DNA of 64,000 nt from Paenarthrobacter aurescens (lineage in GTDB: Bacteria; Actinomycetota; Actinomycetes; Actinomycetales; Micrococcaceae). The stretch is from NCBI RefSeq assembly GCF_025421775.1, contig NZ_JAOEFX010000010.1, positions 124,001 through 188,000 of the forward strand, read 5' to 3'. Under the pieces are notes generated by a model. The model ran no database searches and was not told the DNA's origin. It worked only from the letters and a program-made list of their open reading frames with translations. Made by a program: the position numbers and the translations under genes. Below are positions 16,439 through 25,209 of the stretch, piece by piece. How positions within the stretch are numbered: the stretch's first letter is position 1; the number at the start of each line of letters is the position of its first letter.

Positions 16439-17080
16439 TTACTTGATGACGTATCCGTGCATGATGGTCATCACAGCAGCGACGCTTTGCTCGCGGGTGC
16501 GTTCCGGGTTGTACGTCTGACGGTCGAGGCCAACAACGAAGATGGCTCCGAAGATCGCCGCCTCCAAGGACCCGCGGGCGATGGACTCGTCCACCTTGTA
16601 CCCGGCAGCCACACTCTCCACCGCGGAGCCGATCACAGCCAGGAGCTCAGCCCGGAGCTCGGCGAACACCGCGCTCCACTCGCCGGGTGTCCGCCAGTTT
16701 TCGCTGACCCATAAGCGGGCGAAGGAAGGGTAGTCGTCCATGAACTCCATGGCCTGGCCCACCATATTGTTCATGGATTCCAACGGGTCGCTGGACTGTC
16801 CCCGGACATCCTGGAGCCGGACCAGCATGATGTCCACACCGTGCCTCAGCAACTGGGCGATCAGGTCCGACTTGCTGCCGAAGTTGTAGTAGACGGTTCC
16901 CTTGGAGACCCCGGCAGCGGCTGCGATTTCGTCCACCGTGACCCCGGCGGCCCCACGTTCGCCAATGAGCTCCATGGAAGCTTCAAAGAGGCGCTGCTTG
17001 GTGGCGTTGGTTCGTTCCGGGCGAAGCTTCTTGCCGGCGCCCGCGGCGGAATCGGAAGGGAGCGGCTCGGTGGTGCTCAT
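16439..17080 (-). CDS. TetR family transcriptional regulator (third gene of the YhgE operon)
   Basis: The 213-residue protein starts at the ATG at 17080, which overlaps the stop of the upstream YhgE gene (ATGA, 17077-17080). The helix-turn-helix is at about residues 28-75 (VTVDEIAAAAGVSKGTVYYNFGSKSDLIAQLL). The ligand domain is of the TetR_C type. Because it is the last gene of the ABC-YhgE-TetR operon, it probably autoregulates through the palindrome at 20001-20020. Confidence 0.88.
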   Translation of the reverse strand: MSTTEPLPSDSAAGAGKKLRPERTNATKQRLFEASMELIGERGAAGVTVDEIAAAAGVSKGTVYYNFGSKSDLIAQLLRHGVDIMLVRLQDVRGQSSDPLESMNNMVGQAMEFMDDYPSFARLWVSENWRTPGEWSAVFAELRAELLAVIGSAVESVAAGYKVDESIARGSLEAAIFGAIFVVGLDRQTYNPERTREQSVAAVMTIMHGYVIK

Positions 17081-19113
17081 ACTGCGATCTCCGGCTTCAG
17101 TGTCTTGAGGGTCCACACCTTGTGCTTTCGGACGGCGAGCGTGGACAGCGCCATTCCCAGCAAAGTGTATCCAAGGAGGCCCAGCACGGTGGGCCAGATC
17201 ATGCTCAGCTCACCGCCGTAGATCAGGTGGCGCATGCCGGTGACGACGTAGCCCATGGGCAGGATCTCATGCACCACATGCAGCGGCATCGGCGTGGTCT
17301 GCCAAGGGAACGTTCCACCGGAGGAAACCAACTGCAGGACCAGGAGGATCAGCACCACGAACTTTCCGGGCGTCCCCATGAGCGCCACGATGCCTTGGAT
17401 GATCGCGCTGAACGCCATCACCGCGGCCAGCATGAACAGCCACATGCCGATGGGGTGCGCTGGATTCAAGCCCAGGCCGAGGTTCACCACGAGGGTGAGG
17501 ATGGTGGCTTGCAACACCGAGACCACGAAGAACGGCAGCCAGCCTCCGACGGCGATTTTCCAGGCGGGGGCGTTCGACGCCAGTGCCCGCTGGGTGATGG
17601 GGCGCATGGCCTGGACCAGCATGAACACGCCGATCCAGAGGGCAAGGGTCAGGAAGAAGGGTGCCAGGCCGGCGCCGTAGGAGCCTGCCTTGGCCTGAGA
17701 CACGTTGTCCACGGCGACCGGATCAGCGATGACCTTGGACACGCTGTTCTTCTGCTCGTCGTTGGGGTTGGGGATGTCTCCCGCGCCCTTAGCGAGTTCC
17801 GTGGCCAGGGTGTGTGAACCATCGGAGGCCGTTACTGCGCCGCTGGCAAGCTGTCCGGCGCCGTCGTCCAGTTGGCGGGCGCCGTCGTCGAGCTTGGCAG
17901 CACCGTCCAACGCGGTCTGCTGGCCGGCAGCCAGCGTTGCTGCACCGGTGTTCAGTTGTCCGGCACCGGCAGCAGCCTGCGAGATGGCGTCGGTCAACGT
18001 TGGTGTTGCGGCGGCGAGCTTGGAAGCTCCCGCGCTCACGGCAGCCGAACCGTCCGAGAGCTGCTGGATCTTGGCGGCATCGCCGGAAATCTTGGCCTTT
18101 GCGTCCGTGACGGGGCTCGAAGCAGCAGCGGCATCAAAGTCAGCCAGAACCTTGTTGGCCTGCTCCTGCGTCAGCACACCGGCCGAGACCAGCCGGGCGT
18201 TGGACTCGACAACGCGGTTCCGGAGGCCCTTATCCGCTGCGTCAAGCTGCCCGACGACGTCCTGGACTTTCGCGTTCAACTCAGCGTTTCCGGCAGCGAC
18301 CTGCGCGGCGCCGTCGGCCAGTTTTTTGGAATCCGCAGGCAAGGTGGAGGTCTTGTTCTTGAGTTCGGTGAGGCCGGAGCTCAATTGGCTGGCGCCGGTG
18401 TTGAGCTGTACCGCACCGTCGCGAAGCTGGGTTTGTCCGGCGACCAGTTGGTCCGCTCCGGTGACCAACTGGGTGGTGCCATCGTGCAGCGTGGCAGCGC
18501 CGTCGCTGAGCTTTCCGACGCCGGTGGCGAGTTCCGAGGCGCCATCAGCGGCCTTCACGATGGACGCGTGGATGGTGCCAAAACCGGTAAGGAGCTGGTT
18601 GGCGGTTTCCTCGCCCACCTCCTTGGCCACCGTGGAGTGAACCGCTGTGGTGAGCTTGTCCACGATGGTGCTCAGCAGGTAGTTGTTGGCATCGTTGGTG
18701 GTGACGTGCAGCATGGCCTGGTTGGCGGCATCGAAGCTGCCGGGGGAGACCAGATTGGCGGAGAAATCCTTGGGGATGCGGAGCGCGAAGGCGTATTCAC
18801 CTGTGCGGACACCGGCATCTGCGTCTTCGGCGCTGGAGACCTTCTTCCAGTTGAAGACGTGGCCCTCCACCAAACTGTCGGCCACTTTGGTGCCGGCCTG
18901 CAGTTCGGTGCCGTCCGACGACGTTGCTCCCGTGTCTTCCACCACCAGGGCGGCGTCGATCTGGTTCAGGTTGCCGTAAGGATCCCAGTTCGCATAGAGG
19001 TACACCGCGCCGTACAGCAACGGAACCATGGTCAGGGCGAGGATGGTCAGCTTGGGCAGGAGCCCGCCGGTCATGCGCTTGAGTTCGGAGCGGGCAAGCC
19101 GCAGAACAGTCAC
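17077..19113 (-). CDS. YhgE/Pip family membrane protein
   Basis: The 678-residue protein has one N-terminal helix (LTILALTMVPLLYGAVYLY, about 23-41), a large extracytoplasmic region, and about five C-terminal helices (about 480-660). The large region carries many heptad-like repeats of the form LxxGAxxLxxG (about 195-265 and again 350-435), the hallmark of YhgE/Pip phage-infection-type proteins. The C-terminal part is ABC-2-permease-like. The protein probably works with the adjacent degenerate ATPase in export or envelope stress. It overlaps the upstream ATPase gene and the downstream TetR gene by four bases each. Confidence 0.9.
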   Translation of the reverse strand: MTVLRLARSELKRMTGGLLPKLTILALTMVPLLYGAVYLYANWDPYGNLNQIDAALVVEDTGATSSDGTELQAGTKVADSLVEGHVFNWKKVSSAEDADAGVRTGEYAFALRIPKDFSANLVSPGSFDAANQAMLHVTTNDANNYLLSTIVDKLTTAVHSTVAKEVGEETANQLLTGFGTIHASIVKAADGASELATGVGKLSDGAATLHDGTTQLVTGADQLVAGQTQLRDGAVQLNTGASQLSSGLTELKNKTSTLPADSKKLADGAAQVAAGNAELNAKVQDVVGQLDAADKGLRNRVVESNARLVSAGVLTQEQANKVLADFDAAAASSPVTDAKAKISGDAAKIQQLSDGSAAVSAGASKLAAATPTLTDAISQAAAGAGQLNTGAATLAAGQQTALDGAAKLDDGARQLDDGAGQLASGAVTASDGSHTLATELAKGAGDIPNPNDEQKNSVSKVIADPVAVDNVSQAKAGSYGAGLAPFFLTLALWIGVFMLVQAMRPITQRALASNAPAWKIAVGGWLPFFVVSVLQATILTLVVNLGLGLNPAHPIGMWLFMLAAVMAFSAIIQGIVALMGTPGKFVVLILLVLQLVSSGGTFPWQTTPMPLHVVHEILPMGYVVTGMRHLIYGGELSMIWPTVLGLLGYTLLGMALSTLAVRKHKVWTLKTLKPEIAV

Positions 19114-19958
19114 TTTGCAGTCCTTTGGAGGTTTTCGGATTCGGTGTCGGCAGCTGGTTCGGGTGCCGTGGGTGTTTCAGGTTCTTCGGGTGTTTCGGGT
19201 GTTTTCGGGGCCGGCCCGGCCGCGTGCTTGGCTTTGGGCTCGACTACTGCTTGGAGCTCGACGGCGGATGCCGGCTTGGGCTGGCCGGGTTCGGCTTCGG
19301 AGGGTGCGGGCTCCGCTTCCGGTTCGGGTGGGTGCGTCACGGAGTTGCCGATCACCGCTGCGGCGCCGGTCCAGTTGTCCGGGAGGGCACCTACGACGGC
19401 GACGACGGCAAGCGGCCGCCCGGCGTCGGACGCCAAAGCCTGAAGCCTGGGCAACCACGCTGCGGGATCGGCGCTGTGGCGGTCGGGAGAGTCCACCACG
19501 AGGAGGTCCGTGGCCGGATCTGCCAGGGCAAGTGCGGTCAGGAGTTCGAGCCGGCGGGCGGCGGGAATTTGTTCGATCCAGAGGCCGGCGATGTCCTCGA
19601 AGCTGTTGACCTTCAGCCATGGCTTGCTCAGCAACGCGCCCCGGTAGCGGCGGGGGATGAGGGAGAGGTCCTCGGTGACGAGGTCGCGGACGCTGAGGTG
19701 CTGCTCGGGTTCGTTGACGCCGGGGGAGTCCACCAGAGCACTCGCGAGGCGGATCTTCTTGGTCTTGGTGGTGTTGTCCCAGCTGAGGACCCCATTGCTT
19801 GGCTTCATGCGGCCGCTCAGGGCCAACGCCAAAGCAGTCCGCTGATCCTGGCCCTCTCCGGCGACAAGCAGGAGTTCGCCGCGACGGACTTGGAGTGACG
19901 TGGCCGGAAGGAGATCGTCCCGGCGGCCGTTGAGCTGGAGTTGCTGTACGGACAGCAC
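19110..19958 (-). CDS. Degenerate ABC-type ATPase-like protein of the YhgE operon
   Basis: The 282-residue protein starts at a GTG at 19958 with GAAAGG upstream. It follows ABC ATPase architecture in residues 1-210, but the Walker A loop reads GEGQDQRTAL instead of GxxGxGKS/T, so the catalytic Lys is missing. A Walker B-like LLVVDSPD (about 152-159) remains. I find no LSGGQ. Residues about 210-282 are a Pro/Glu/Ala-rich tail. It may be a non-hydrolysing partner of the YhgE protein. It is the first gene of the operon, 42 bases downstream of a strong palindrome. Confidence 0.75.
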   Translation of the reverse strand: MLSVQQLQLNGRRDDLLPATSLQVRRGELLLVAGEGQDQRTALALALSGRMKPSNGVLSWDNTTKTKKIRLASALVDSPGVNEPEQHLSVRDLVTEDLSLIPRRYRGALLSKPWLKVNSFEDIAGLWIEQIPAARRLELLTALALADPATDLLVVDSPDRHSADPAAWLPRLQALASDAGRPLAVVAVVGALPDNWTGAAAVIGNSVTHPPEPEAEPAPSEAEPGQPKPASAVELQAVVEPKAKHAAGPAPKTPETPEEPETPTAPEPAADTESENLQRTAK

Positions 19959-20000
19959 AATGAAGCCTTTCGCAGAAATGGTGTCTGCGAAAAGTCTAAC

Positions 20001-20020
20001 TGAACTGACTGGTCAGTTCA
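20001..20020. promoter_or_regulatory. TetR-type operator palindrome
   Basis: TGAACTGAC and GTCAGTTCA form perfect nine-base arms around TG. The site is 42 bases upstream of the degenerate ATPase start, in the promoter of the ATPase-YhgE-TetR operon. The sequence resembles operators of AcrR/QacR-like TetR proteins. Autoregulation by the operon's own TetR is the simplest reading. Confidence 0.7.
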
Positions 20021-20028
20021 AATAGCAA

Positions 20029-21486
20029 TTAGAGTCCATACTTCTCCAGGAGTCGCAGCCACACTTCGCTGATGGTGGGATAGGACGGAACGGCGTGCCA
20101 CAGCCTGTCCAGGGGAACCTCGCCCACGATCGCGATGGTGGCTGAGTGCAGGAGTTCTGCAACGCCTGGGCCCACGAAGGTGGCGCCGAGAATCACCTGC
20201 CGGTCCTCGTCCACCACCATCTGGGCCCACCCCTTGTAGTCAGGGGAGTGAAGCTGGGAGCCGGAAACATTGATGGGCAATTCGACGCCCGTCACGTTCT
20301 TACCCTGCAGAAGGGCCTGTTCAAGGCTCAGGCCCACCGAAGCTACCTCGGGATCAGTGAAGACGACGCTGGGGACGGCGTAGTCGTTGGCCGTATGCGC
20401 CCAAGGGCTCCACGGTTTCGGGGGGCCAGTGAGCTTGCCGTTGGCCCGGGCCACGATTGCGTCACCGGTAGCGCGGGCTTCGTACTTGCCCTGATGCGTC
20501 AGGAGGACCTTGCCCGCTGCATCCCCGGCGGCGTAGAGCCAGAGTCCGCTGGTGCCATCGCTCGCTGGGCCTTCAACGAGTCCGCTGGCTTCGGTAGTGA
20601 GGCGGAGGGGTTTGCCGTTGCGGGCTTCGATACCGACGTTTTCCAAGCCCAGGTTGGCCAGGGCCGGGTGCCTGCCGGAGGCCACCAGGAGTTTATCGGC
20701 CGTGACGGTCTTGCCGTCGAACGTAACGGTTACCGAGCCGTCGTCGTTCTTGTCGACTTTCTGGACGTCGGTGTGAACGTGCACGGCGACGCCATCGGCA
20801 CGCAACCCGGCCAGGACCAGGCTGGCGGCCTCTTCCGCATAGCTGCTCAGGAGCCTCCCGCGGGCAATAAGTGTGACGTCCGAGCCGAGTCGGGCGAATG
20901 CCTGCGCCATTTCCACGCCAGCCACGCCGCCGCCGAGGACGGTGAAGCGCCTGGGAACTTCCTTGGCTGCTGTGGCCCCGCGGGTCGTCCAGAACGGGAC
21001 GTCCGTCAAGCCTTCGATATCCGGGATCGTGGGGGTGGAGCCCGTCGCGACCACCACAGCGTGGTGAGCCTTCAACGCATAACTGTTGCCGTCGAGACCA
21101 TCCACCTGGACCTCGCGAGGGCCGGTAATATGGCCGCGTCCGCGGATCAGCTCGATGCCGGCGCTGTCCAGCCATTCAACTTGGCTGCCGTCCTGCCAGT
21201 TGTTGGTGAACCAATCCCGGTGCTTCAGCGCGGCCTCAGCATCAACCACCCCGGTGACAGCTTCGGAAGCGCCCGGGACCACCTGGGCCGCATGCAACAC
21301 ACTGCCCGGACGGAGAAGCGCCTTGGAAGGTATGCATGCCCAGTAGGAGCACTCGCCGCCCACCAATTCGCTCTCGATAATCACCGCCGTCAGGCCGCCG
21401 CGAACCACCCGGTCCGCTACGTTTTCCCCCACGGCGCCCGCGCCGATCACGATTACATCGAATTCCCGGGAGCTCTCGGCAGTCAT
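20029..21486 (-). CDS. Pyridine nucleotide-disulfide oxidoreductase (dihydrolipoamide/mercuric reductase-like)
   Basis: The 485-residue flavoprotein has an FAD fold VIVIGAGAVGENVADR (about residues 11-26), a redox-active disulfide in GGECSYWACIPSK (Cys-X4-Cys, about 43-55), an NAD(P) fold VLGGGVAGVEMAQAF (about 180-194) and a C-terminal dimerisation domain from about 355. The family passes electrons from NAD(P)H to disulfides or quinones. No lipoate-complex or mercury gene is adjacent, so the partner is unknown. The canonical C-terminal HxxxxE pair appears altered (HSATIAIVGEVP is seen), which fits a quinone- or other-substrate reductase. Confidence 0.85.
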   Translation of the reverse strand: MTAESSREFDVIVIGAGAVGENVADRVVRGGLTAVIIESELVGGECSYWACIPSKALLRPGSVLHAAQVVPGASEAVTGVVDAEAALKHRDWFTNNWQDGSQVEWLDSAGIELIRGRGHITGPREVQVDGLDGNSYALKAHHAVVVATGSTPTIPDIEGLTDVPFWTTRGATAAKEVPRRFTVLGGGVAGVEMAQAFARLGSDVTLIARGRLLSSYAEEAASLVLAGLRADGVAVHVHTDVQKVDKNDDGSVTVTFDGKTVTADKLLVASGRHPALANLGLENVGIEARNGKPLRLTTEASGLVEGPASDGTSGLWLYAAGDAAGKVLLTHQGKYEARATGDAIVARANGKLTGPPKPWSPWAHTANDYAVPSVVFTDPEVASVGLSLEQALLQGKNVTGVELPINVSGSQLHSPDYKGWAQMVVDEDRQVILGATFVGPGVAELLHSATIAIVGEVPLDRLWHAVPSYPTISEVWLRLLEKYGL

Positions 21487-21514
21487 GGGGAAAGCCTACA
21501 GCCGGCGCCTGTAC

Positions 21515-21575
21515 GTTGTGAGGCCTGCTCTGCGCGCTTGGAGAGAGTTTTGGGGCGCAGAGCGGGGCCCCGAAC
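21515..21575. repeat. REP-like palindrome, copy C
   Basis: The left arm 21515-21537 (GTTGTGAGGCCTGCTCTGCG...) pairs with 21555-21575 (GCGCAGAGCGGGGCCCCGAAC). It lies just upstream of the oxidoreductase start and downstream of the nan operon. It belongs to the family also found at 4751, 15664 and 28309. Confidence 0.75.
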
Positions 21576-21609
21576 GTCCGAATGCTGTCCGCATCTTGGA
21601 GGCCCGGAC

Positions 21610-21700
21610 AATTTTGCTGGATCATCGGCGTCCTGACCCACTGTCGCCCGCGAAAAGACGGGGGTTTCATCGTGGCGAGGCTCCGATGATTCAGCAAATT
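21610..21700. repeat. Long inverted repeat downstream of nanE
   Basis: TTTGCTGGATCATCGG at 21613-21628 and CCGATGATTCAGCAAA at 21683-21698 are inverted copies with one mismatch (G-T wobble). They enclose a 54-base spacer that contains its own GC hairpin. The element sits 16 bases past the nanE stop. It may be the operon's terminator or retroregulatory structure, or a small mobile remnant. Confidence 0.55.
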
Positions 21701-21715
21701 CCGCCGTGGAAGCGA

Positions 21716-22402
21716 CTACGCGTGCATTGCGCCTTTGAACCAACCCGTAATCGACGCCGGGTGGGTGATTGCAGTCCCAACCACTACGGCGAACGCACCG
21801 GCATCCAGGGCTTGCCGCGCGTGAGCCGGGGTATGGATACGGCCCTCCGCGATGAGCGGCTTGCCCAGTCCGGCGGAAGCGATCTGCTCCAAGAGATCCA
21901 AGTCCGGGCCGTCGGTCTTCGGGCGCTCGCCGCTGTAACCGGCCAATGTCGTCCCGATCATGTCCGCGCCCGCCTCCACGGCTGCCACGGCGTCGTCGAA
22001 CGAGCCGCAATCCGCCATGACCAGGGCATGGGACCCTGCGTGGAGACCGGCCACCGTTTCGGCAAGGGAAAGCCCATCCGGGCGTGCCCTGCGCGTTCCA
22101 TCGATCGCCACCACATGGGCCCCGGCATTCGCCACGGAGAGGGCATGACGAAGAGTCGGGGTGATGAACACGCCATCGTGGCCGTCCTTCCAAAGGCCAA
22201 TGACGGGAACCTCGACGGCGGCACGCGTGAATTGCACGTCAGCCAACCCTTGGACGCGGATCGCCGCAGCGCCCCCGATGACAGCCGATGCGGCCACCTG
22301 GCCGGTGGTGCGCGGATCGCGCATGGGCTCGCCGGGGTACGCCTGGCAGGAAACGATCAGTTGGGAGCGGAGGGCTTCAAGGCCTTCGGATGTGAGGATC
22401 AT
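21716..22402 (-). CDS. nanE: N-acetylmannosamine-6-phosphate 2-epimerase
   Basis: The 228-residue TIM-barrel protein matches NanE: the start LIVSCQAYPGEPMRDP, GAAAIRVQG, the catalytic Lys in VIGLWKDGHDG (about residue 72), a substrate loop MADCGSF and the Glu in IAEGRIHTP (about 185). It converts ManNAc-6-phosphate to GlcNAc-6-phosphate in the cytoplasm. It is the last gene of the sialic-acid operon, 12 bases after the ROK kinase. nagA and nagB, needed next, are not in the window. Confidence 0.93.
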   Translation of the reverse strand: MILTSEGLEALRSQLIVSCQAYPGEPMRDPRTTGQVAASAVIGGAAAIRVQGLADVQFTRAAVEVPVIGLWKDGHDGVFITPTLRHALSVANAGAHVVAIDGTRRARPDGLSLAETVAGLHAGSHALVMADCGSFDDAVAAVEAGADMIGTTLAGYSGERPKTDGPDLDLLEQIASAGLGKPLIAEGRIHTPAHARQALDAGAFAVVVGTAITHPASITGWFKGAMHA

Positions 22403-22414
22403 GATGTCTCCCTA

Positions 22415-23440
22415 TTAATTACGGACTGACTTGAGGACTAGTTGTGCGGCGCCAACAATGGCAGCTGCGTTGCCGAGAGTTGCCCGGACCACCGGAACAG
22501 AGGCAAGCGGAGCCAGGAGTTCCTGGCGCAGGGCAGCTTCCATCGGCTCCCACCAAAGACCGCCTGCATCGGCCAAACCACCGGAGATCACCACGGTTTC
22601 AGGGTCAAGGATGTTGATGAGCCCGCCCACGGCTTGTCCGGCAGCGGCTGCGCCAACACCGATGGCACGCACAGCGGCGGCGCGGCTGCCAACAACAGCG
22701 GTGCGACTACCAGCGGAGTCAGCGCCAGCACCGCGGTCGTGCGCGTCAGTAGCGGCCAGCGAAAACACGCCCCGAGTGTCGGCGGCGTCCACGGCAGAAC
22801 CGCCAAACCGCAAGTACGCCTCATGGATAGCGGGCCCGGAAGCGATCGCCTCGACGTGCCCGGTTCCACCGCAAACGCAGGCCAAAGGACGCCCGGAAAA
22901 CACCGCATAGGGCGAGGCAAAGTGCCCCACGTGTCCGCCAACAAAACGGTGCCCCAACACGGGGGCGCCATCCAGCACCAAACTGCCGCCCACCCCGGTC
23001 CCGAACGCCACCATAAGTGAACTCGATGACCCTGCGGCAGCGCCAAGCCACGCTTCGCCGAGGGCGTGCGCATGGACATCGTTGACGGCCCGCACCGCAT
23101 CGGCCGGCAGCGAAAGCCGCGCAGCAAGCCCGGCCACAAGCGCAGTCCCGGCCCAGCCATGAATCGCGTCGGTCGCGGACACAACGGTCCCGGCAACAGC
23201 GTCAATCACCCCAGCGGAGCCGACGCCGACGCCGGAAACCGAAATTCCGGCGTCGGCAGCGCGCTCCACCAAGCCCGCGATCAGCGCTGCGGTGGCATCG
23301 AGGATGGCTTCGCCACCAGCCCGGTTCAACGTCGGAATGGTCTCCGACATCAGCACTTCGCCAGAGGGGGCAACAACCCCGGCGGCGGTTTTGGTGCCGC
23401 CGAGGTCAACGCCGATCACGTGGGTCATGGAAGCGGTCAT
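22415..23440 (-). CDS. nanK: ROK family sugar kinase, probable N-acetylmannosamine kinase
   Basis: The 341-residue ROK protein has the phosphate-binding loop GVDLGGTKTAAGVV (about residues 10-23), a catalytic Asp region NDVHAHALGE (about 118-127), and the zinc segment GHVGHF...CVCGGTGHVE (about 170-200). The usual third Cys of the CxCGxxGC motif is His here. Its position between nanA and nanE identifies ManNAc as the likely substrate. The insertion at about 215-255 is Ala/Gly-rich and poorly conserved-looking. Confidence 0.85.
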   Translation of the reverse strand: MTASMTHVIGVDLGGTKTAAGVVAPSGEVLMSETIPTLNRAGGEAILDATAALIAGLVERAADAGISVSGVGVGSAGVIDAVAGTVVSATDAIHGWAGTALVAGLAARLSLPADAVRAVNDVHAHALGEAWLGAAAGSSSSLMVAFGTGVGGSLVLDGAPVLGHRFVGGHVGHFASPYAVFSGRPLACVCGGTGHVEAIASGPAIHEAYLRFGGSAVDAADTRGVFSLAATDAHDRGAGADSAGSRTAVVGSRAAAVRAIGVGAAAAGQAVGGLINILDPETVVISGGLADAGGLWWEPMEAALRQELLAPLASVPVVRATLGNAAAIVGAAQLVLKSVRN

Positions 23441-23447
23441 CGAAGCT

Positions 23448-24365
23448 TTAGACCAGCCCGTTCCGCTCCAGAATTGAACGAATCAGAGCAGTCTCGGAGT
23501 CATTCAACGAGAGCATTGGCGAGCTCATGGTGTTGGACTCGATGACACCCATTACCTGGAGTGCGGTCTTGAAGGCACCCAGGCCGGCAGCACCACCGGA
23601 GACGCGGCCGTTGGGGGCGTAGACAATCTCAAAGACGTCGGCCAGGCGGTCCTGCTCCCTTGCCGCGAGAGCCCAGTCACCGGCCTGGGCGGCGTCGAAC
23701 AGGCGGCGGTAGCCGGCCGGATCAACGTTGCCGAGGCCCGGAACAACACCCTGCGCGCCGCCGAGGAGAGCGCCGTCCACCACCACTTCGTGACCCGTGA
23801 AGATGTCGAAGTTGGGGATGTCCTTGGCTGCCAGGAGCAGTTGGCGGAAGGAGACGTCGTCACCCGAGGAATCCTTGACGCCGGCAAGGACGCCATCGCG
23901 GCCGAGGCGGACCAGGAGGTCGGTGGGCAGCTTGAAGTGCGTGCGGACCGGGACGTCGTAGGCGAAGATCGGCTTCTCGATGGCGGCGTGGATGCTGCGG
24001 AAGTGCGTTTCGGTCTCCGCGGCGTTGCCAATGGCGTAGTACATGGAGGTGACCACGATCGCGTCGGCGCCGAGGTCAACCACTTTGCGCGCTTCCTCGA
24101 TGACGCGGTTGGTGGTCTGCTCGTTGGCGCCCACGATCAGCGGGACGGCACCCGCGTTGGCGTCGGCGATGGTGGAGACCACCAGTTCACGCTCGTCATT
24201 GGTCATGTAGGGGACTTCGCCGGAGGAGCCCAGGACGAAAAGTCCGGACACACCGCCGTCGATCAGATGCTTGGTGACGTTCTTCAGCGACGCGGTGTCG
24301 ATGCTGCCGTCTGCGTGGCGGGGGGTGATGACCGGGGGGATGACGCCCTGGAACTGAGTGGACAC
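23448..24365 (-). CDS. nanA: N-acetylneuraminate lyase / dihydrodipicolinate synthase family
   Basis: The 305-residue protein starts at a GTG at 24365 with GGAGA six bases upstream; the longer frame to 24539 lies inside the neighbouring ATPase gene. It is a TIM barrel of the DapA/NanA family with the GSSGE substrate motif (about 46-50), Tyr136 in FAYDVP and the Schiff-base Lys164 in AGVKDSSGD. In this operon it should cleave sialic acid to ManNAc and pyruvate. Other DapA-family activities cannot be excluded from the sequence alone. It ends seven bases before nanK starts. Confidence 0.88.
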   Translation of the reverse strand: MSTQFQGVIPPVITPRHADGSIDTASLKNVTKHLIDGGVSGLFVLGSSGEVPYMTNDERELVVSTIADANAGAVPLIVGANEQTTNRVIEEARKVVDLGADAIVVTSMYYAIGNAAETETHFRSIHAAIEKPIFAYDVPVRTHFKLPTDLLVRLGRDGVLAGVKDSSGDDVSFRQLLLAAKDIPNFDIFTGHEVVVDGALLGGAQGVVPGLGNVDPAGYRRLFDAAQAGDWALAAREQDRLADVFEIVYAPNGRVSGGAAGLGAFKTALQVMGVIESNTMSSPMLSLNDSETALIRSILERNGLV

Positions 24366-24402
24366 AGAATTCTCCGTTGTTTGTAGCTTGTGAAGGGAAA
24401 AA

Positions 24403-25209
24403 CTAGATGTGGAGCAGGCTCGGCGCGGCGCCGAGCAGCTTCTTGGTGTAGTCGTTGCTGGGGTTGTCGAAGACCTGGGTGGCTGTGCCTTGTTCGACGA
24501 TCTTGCCGAAGTACATGACGCAGATCCGGTCAGAGACATAGCGCACTGTCTGGATGTCGTGGGAGATGAACACCATGCCGAGGTTCAGTTGGGTCTTCAG
24601 GTCGGACAGCAGGTTCAGGACCTGCGCGCGGACCGAAACGTCCAGGGCCGACGTCGGCTCGTCCGCCACGATGATGTCCGGATCCAAGGCCAGTGCGCGG
24701 GCGATCGCCACACGCTGGCGCTGGCCGCCGGAAACCTGCGACGGCGTCACTTCCGCCGCCGATTGCGGCAAGCCAACCAGCGCCAGCAGTTCCTTGACCT
24801 TGGCAGCGCGGGAGGCTGCGTTGCCGATGCCATGGATCTGCAGCGGATCCGTCAGGATGTCCTGGATGGTCATGCGGGGGTTCAGTGCCGTCGCCGGATC
24901 CTGGAAGACCACGGAAACTGAGCGGCCGAACTGCTTGCGCATGGCCGCGTTCCGCTTGATGGCCGGCTTTCCGTGGAACAAGACCTTGCCCGACGTCGGC
25001 GGCTGCAGTCCCACGAGCACTGAAGCGAGCGTGGACTTGCCGCAGCCGGACTCACCGACGATGCCCACGGTTTCGCCGCGGCTGATGGTGAAGTCCACGC
25101 CGTCCACGGCTTTGACGATGTTCGGGCGGAACAGGCCACCGGTGCGTGCATGGTGGTAGACCTTGACGTCTTTGAGCTCGATGACCGGCTTTCCGGTTGA
25201 TTCACTCAT
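24403..25209 (-). CDS. ABC transporter ATPase, DppF/OppF type (SiaI-like)
   Basis: The 268-residue protein has Walker A GESGCGKS (about 55-62), the Q-loop VFQDPATALNPRM, signature VSGGQRQRVAIARAL (about 160-174) and Walker B IIVADEP. It starts inside the stop of the permease-ATPase fusion (four-base overlap). It forms the second nucleotide-binding subunit of the sialic-acid importer, comparable to SiaI in the siaEFGI transporter of Corynebacterium glutamicum. Confidence 0.92.
   Translation of the reverse strand: MSESTGKPVIELKDVKVYHHARTGGLFRPNIVKAVDGVDFTISRGETVGIVGESGCGKSTLASVLVGLQPPTSGKVLFHGKPAIKRNAAMRKQFGRSVSVVFQDPATALNPRMTIQDILTDPLQIHGIGNAASRAAKVKELLALVGLPQSAAEVTPSQVSGGQRQRVAIARALALDPDIIVADEPTSALDVSVRAQVLNLLSDLKTQLNLGMVFISHDIQTVRYVSDRICVMYFGKIVEQGTATQVFDNPSNDYTKKLLGAAPSLLHI

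Noticed and set aside
17872..19443. Long plus-strand open frame of 523 codons
   Set aside because: It is antisense to the YhgE and ATPase genes, whose families and overlapping starts are clear; the frame is a by-product of GC-rich codons.
20146..21636. 496-codon plus-strand open frame
   Set aside because: Antisense to the disulfide oxidoreductase, which has a full set of motifs.
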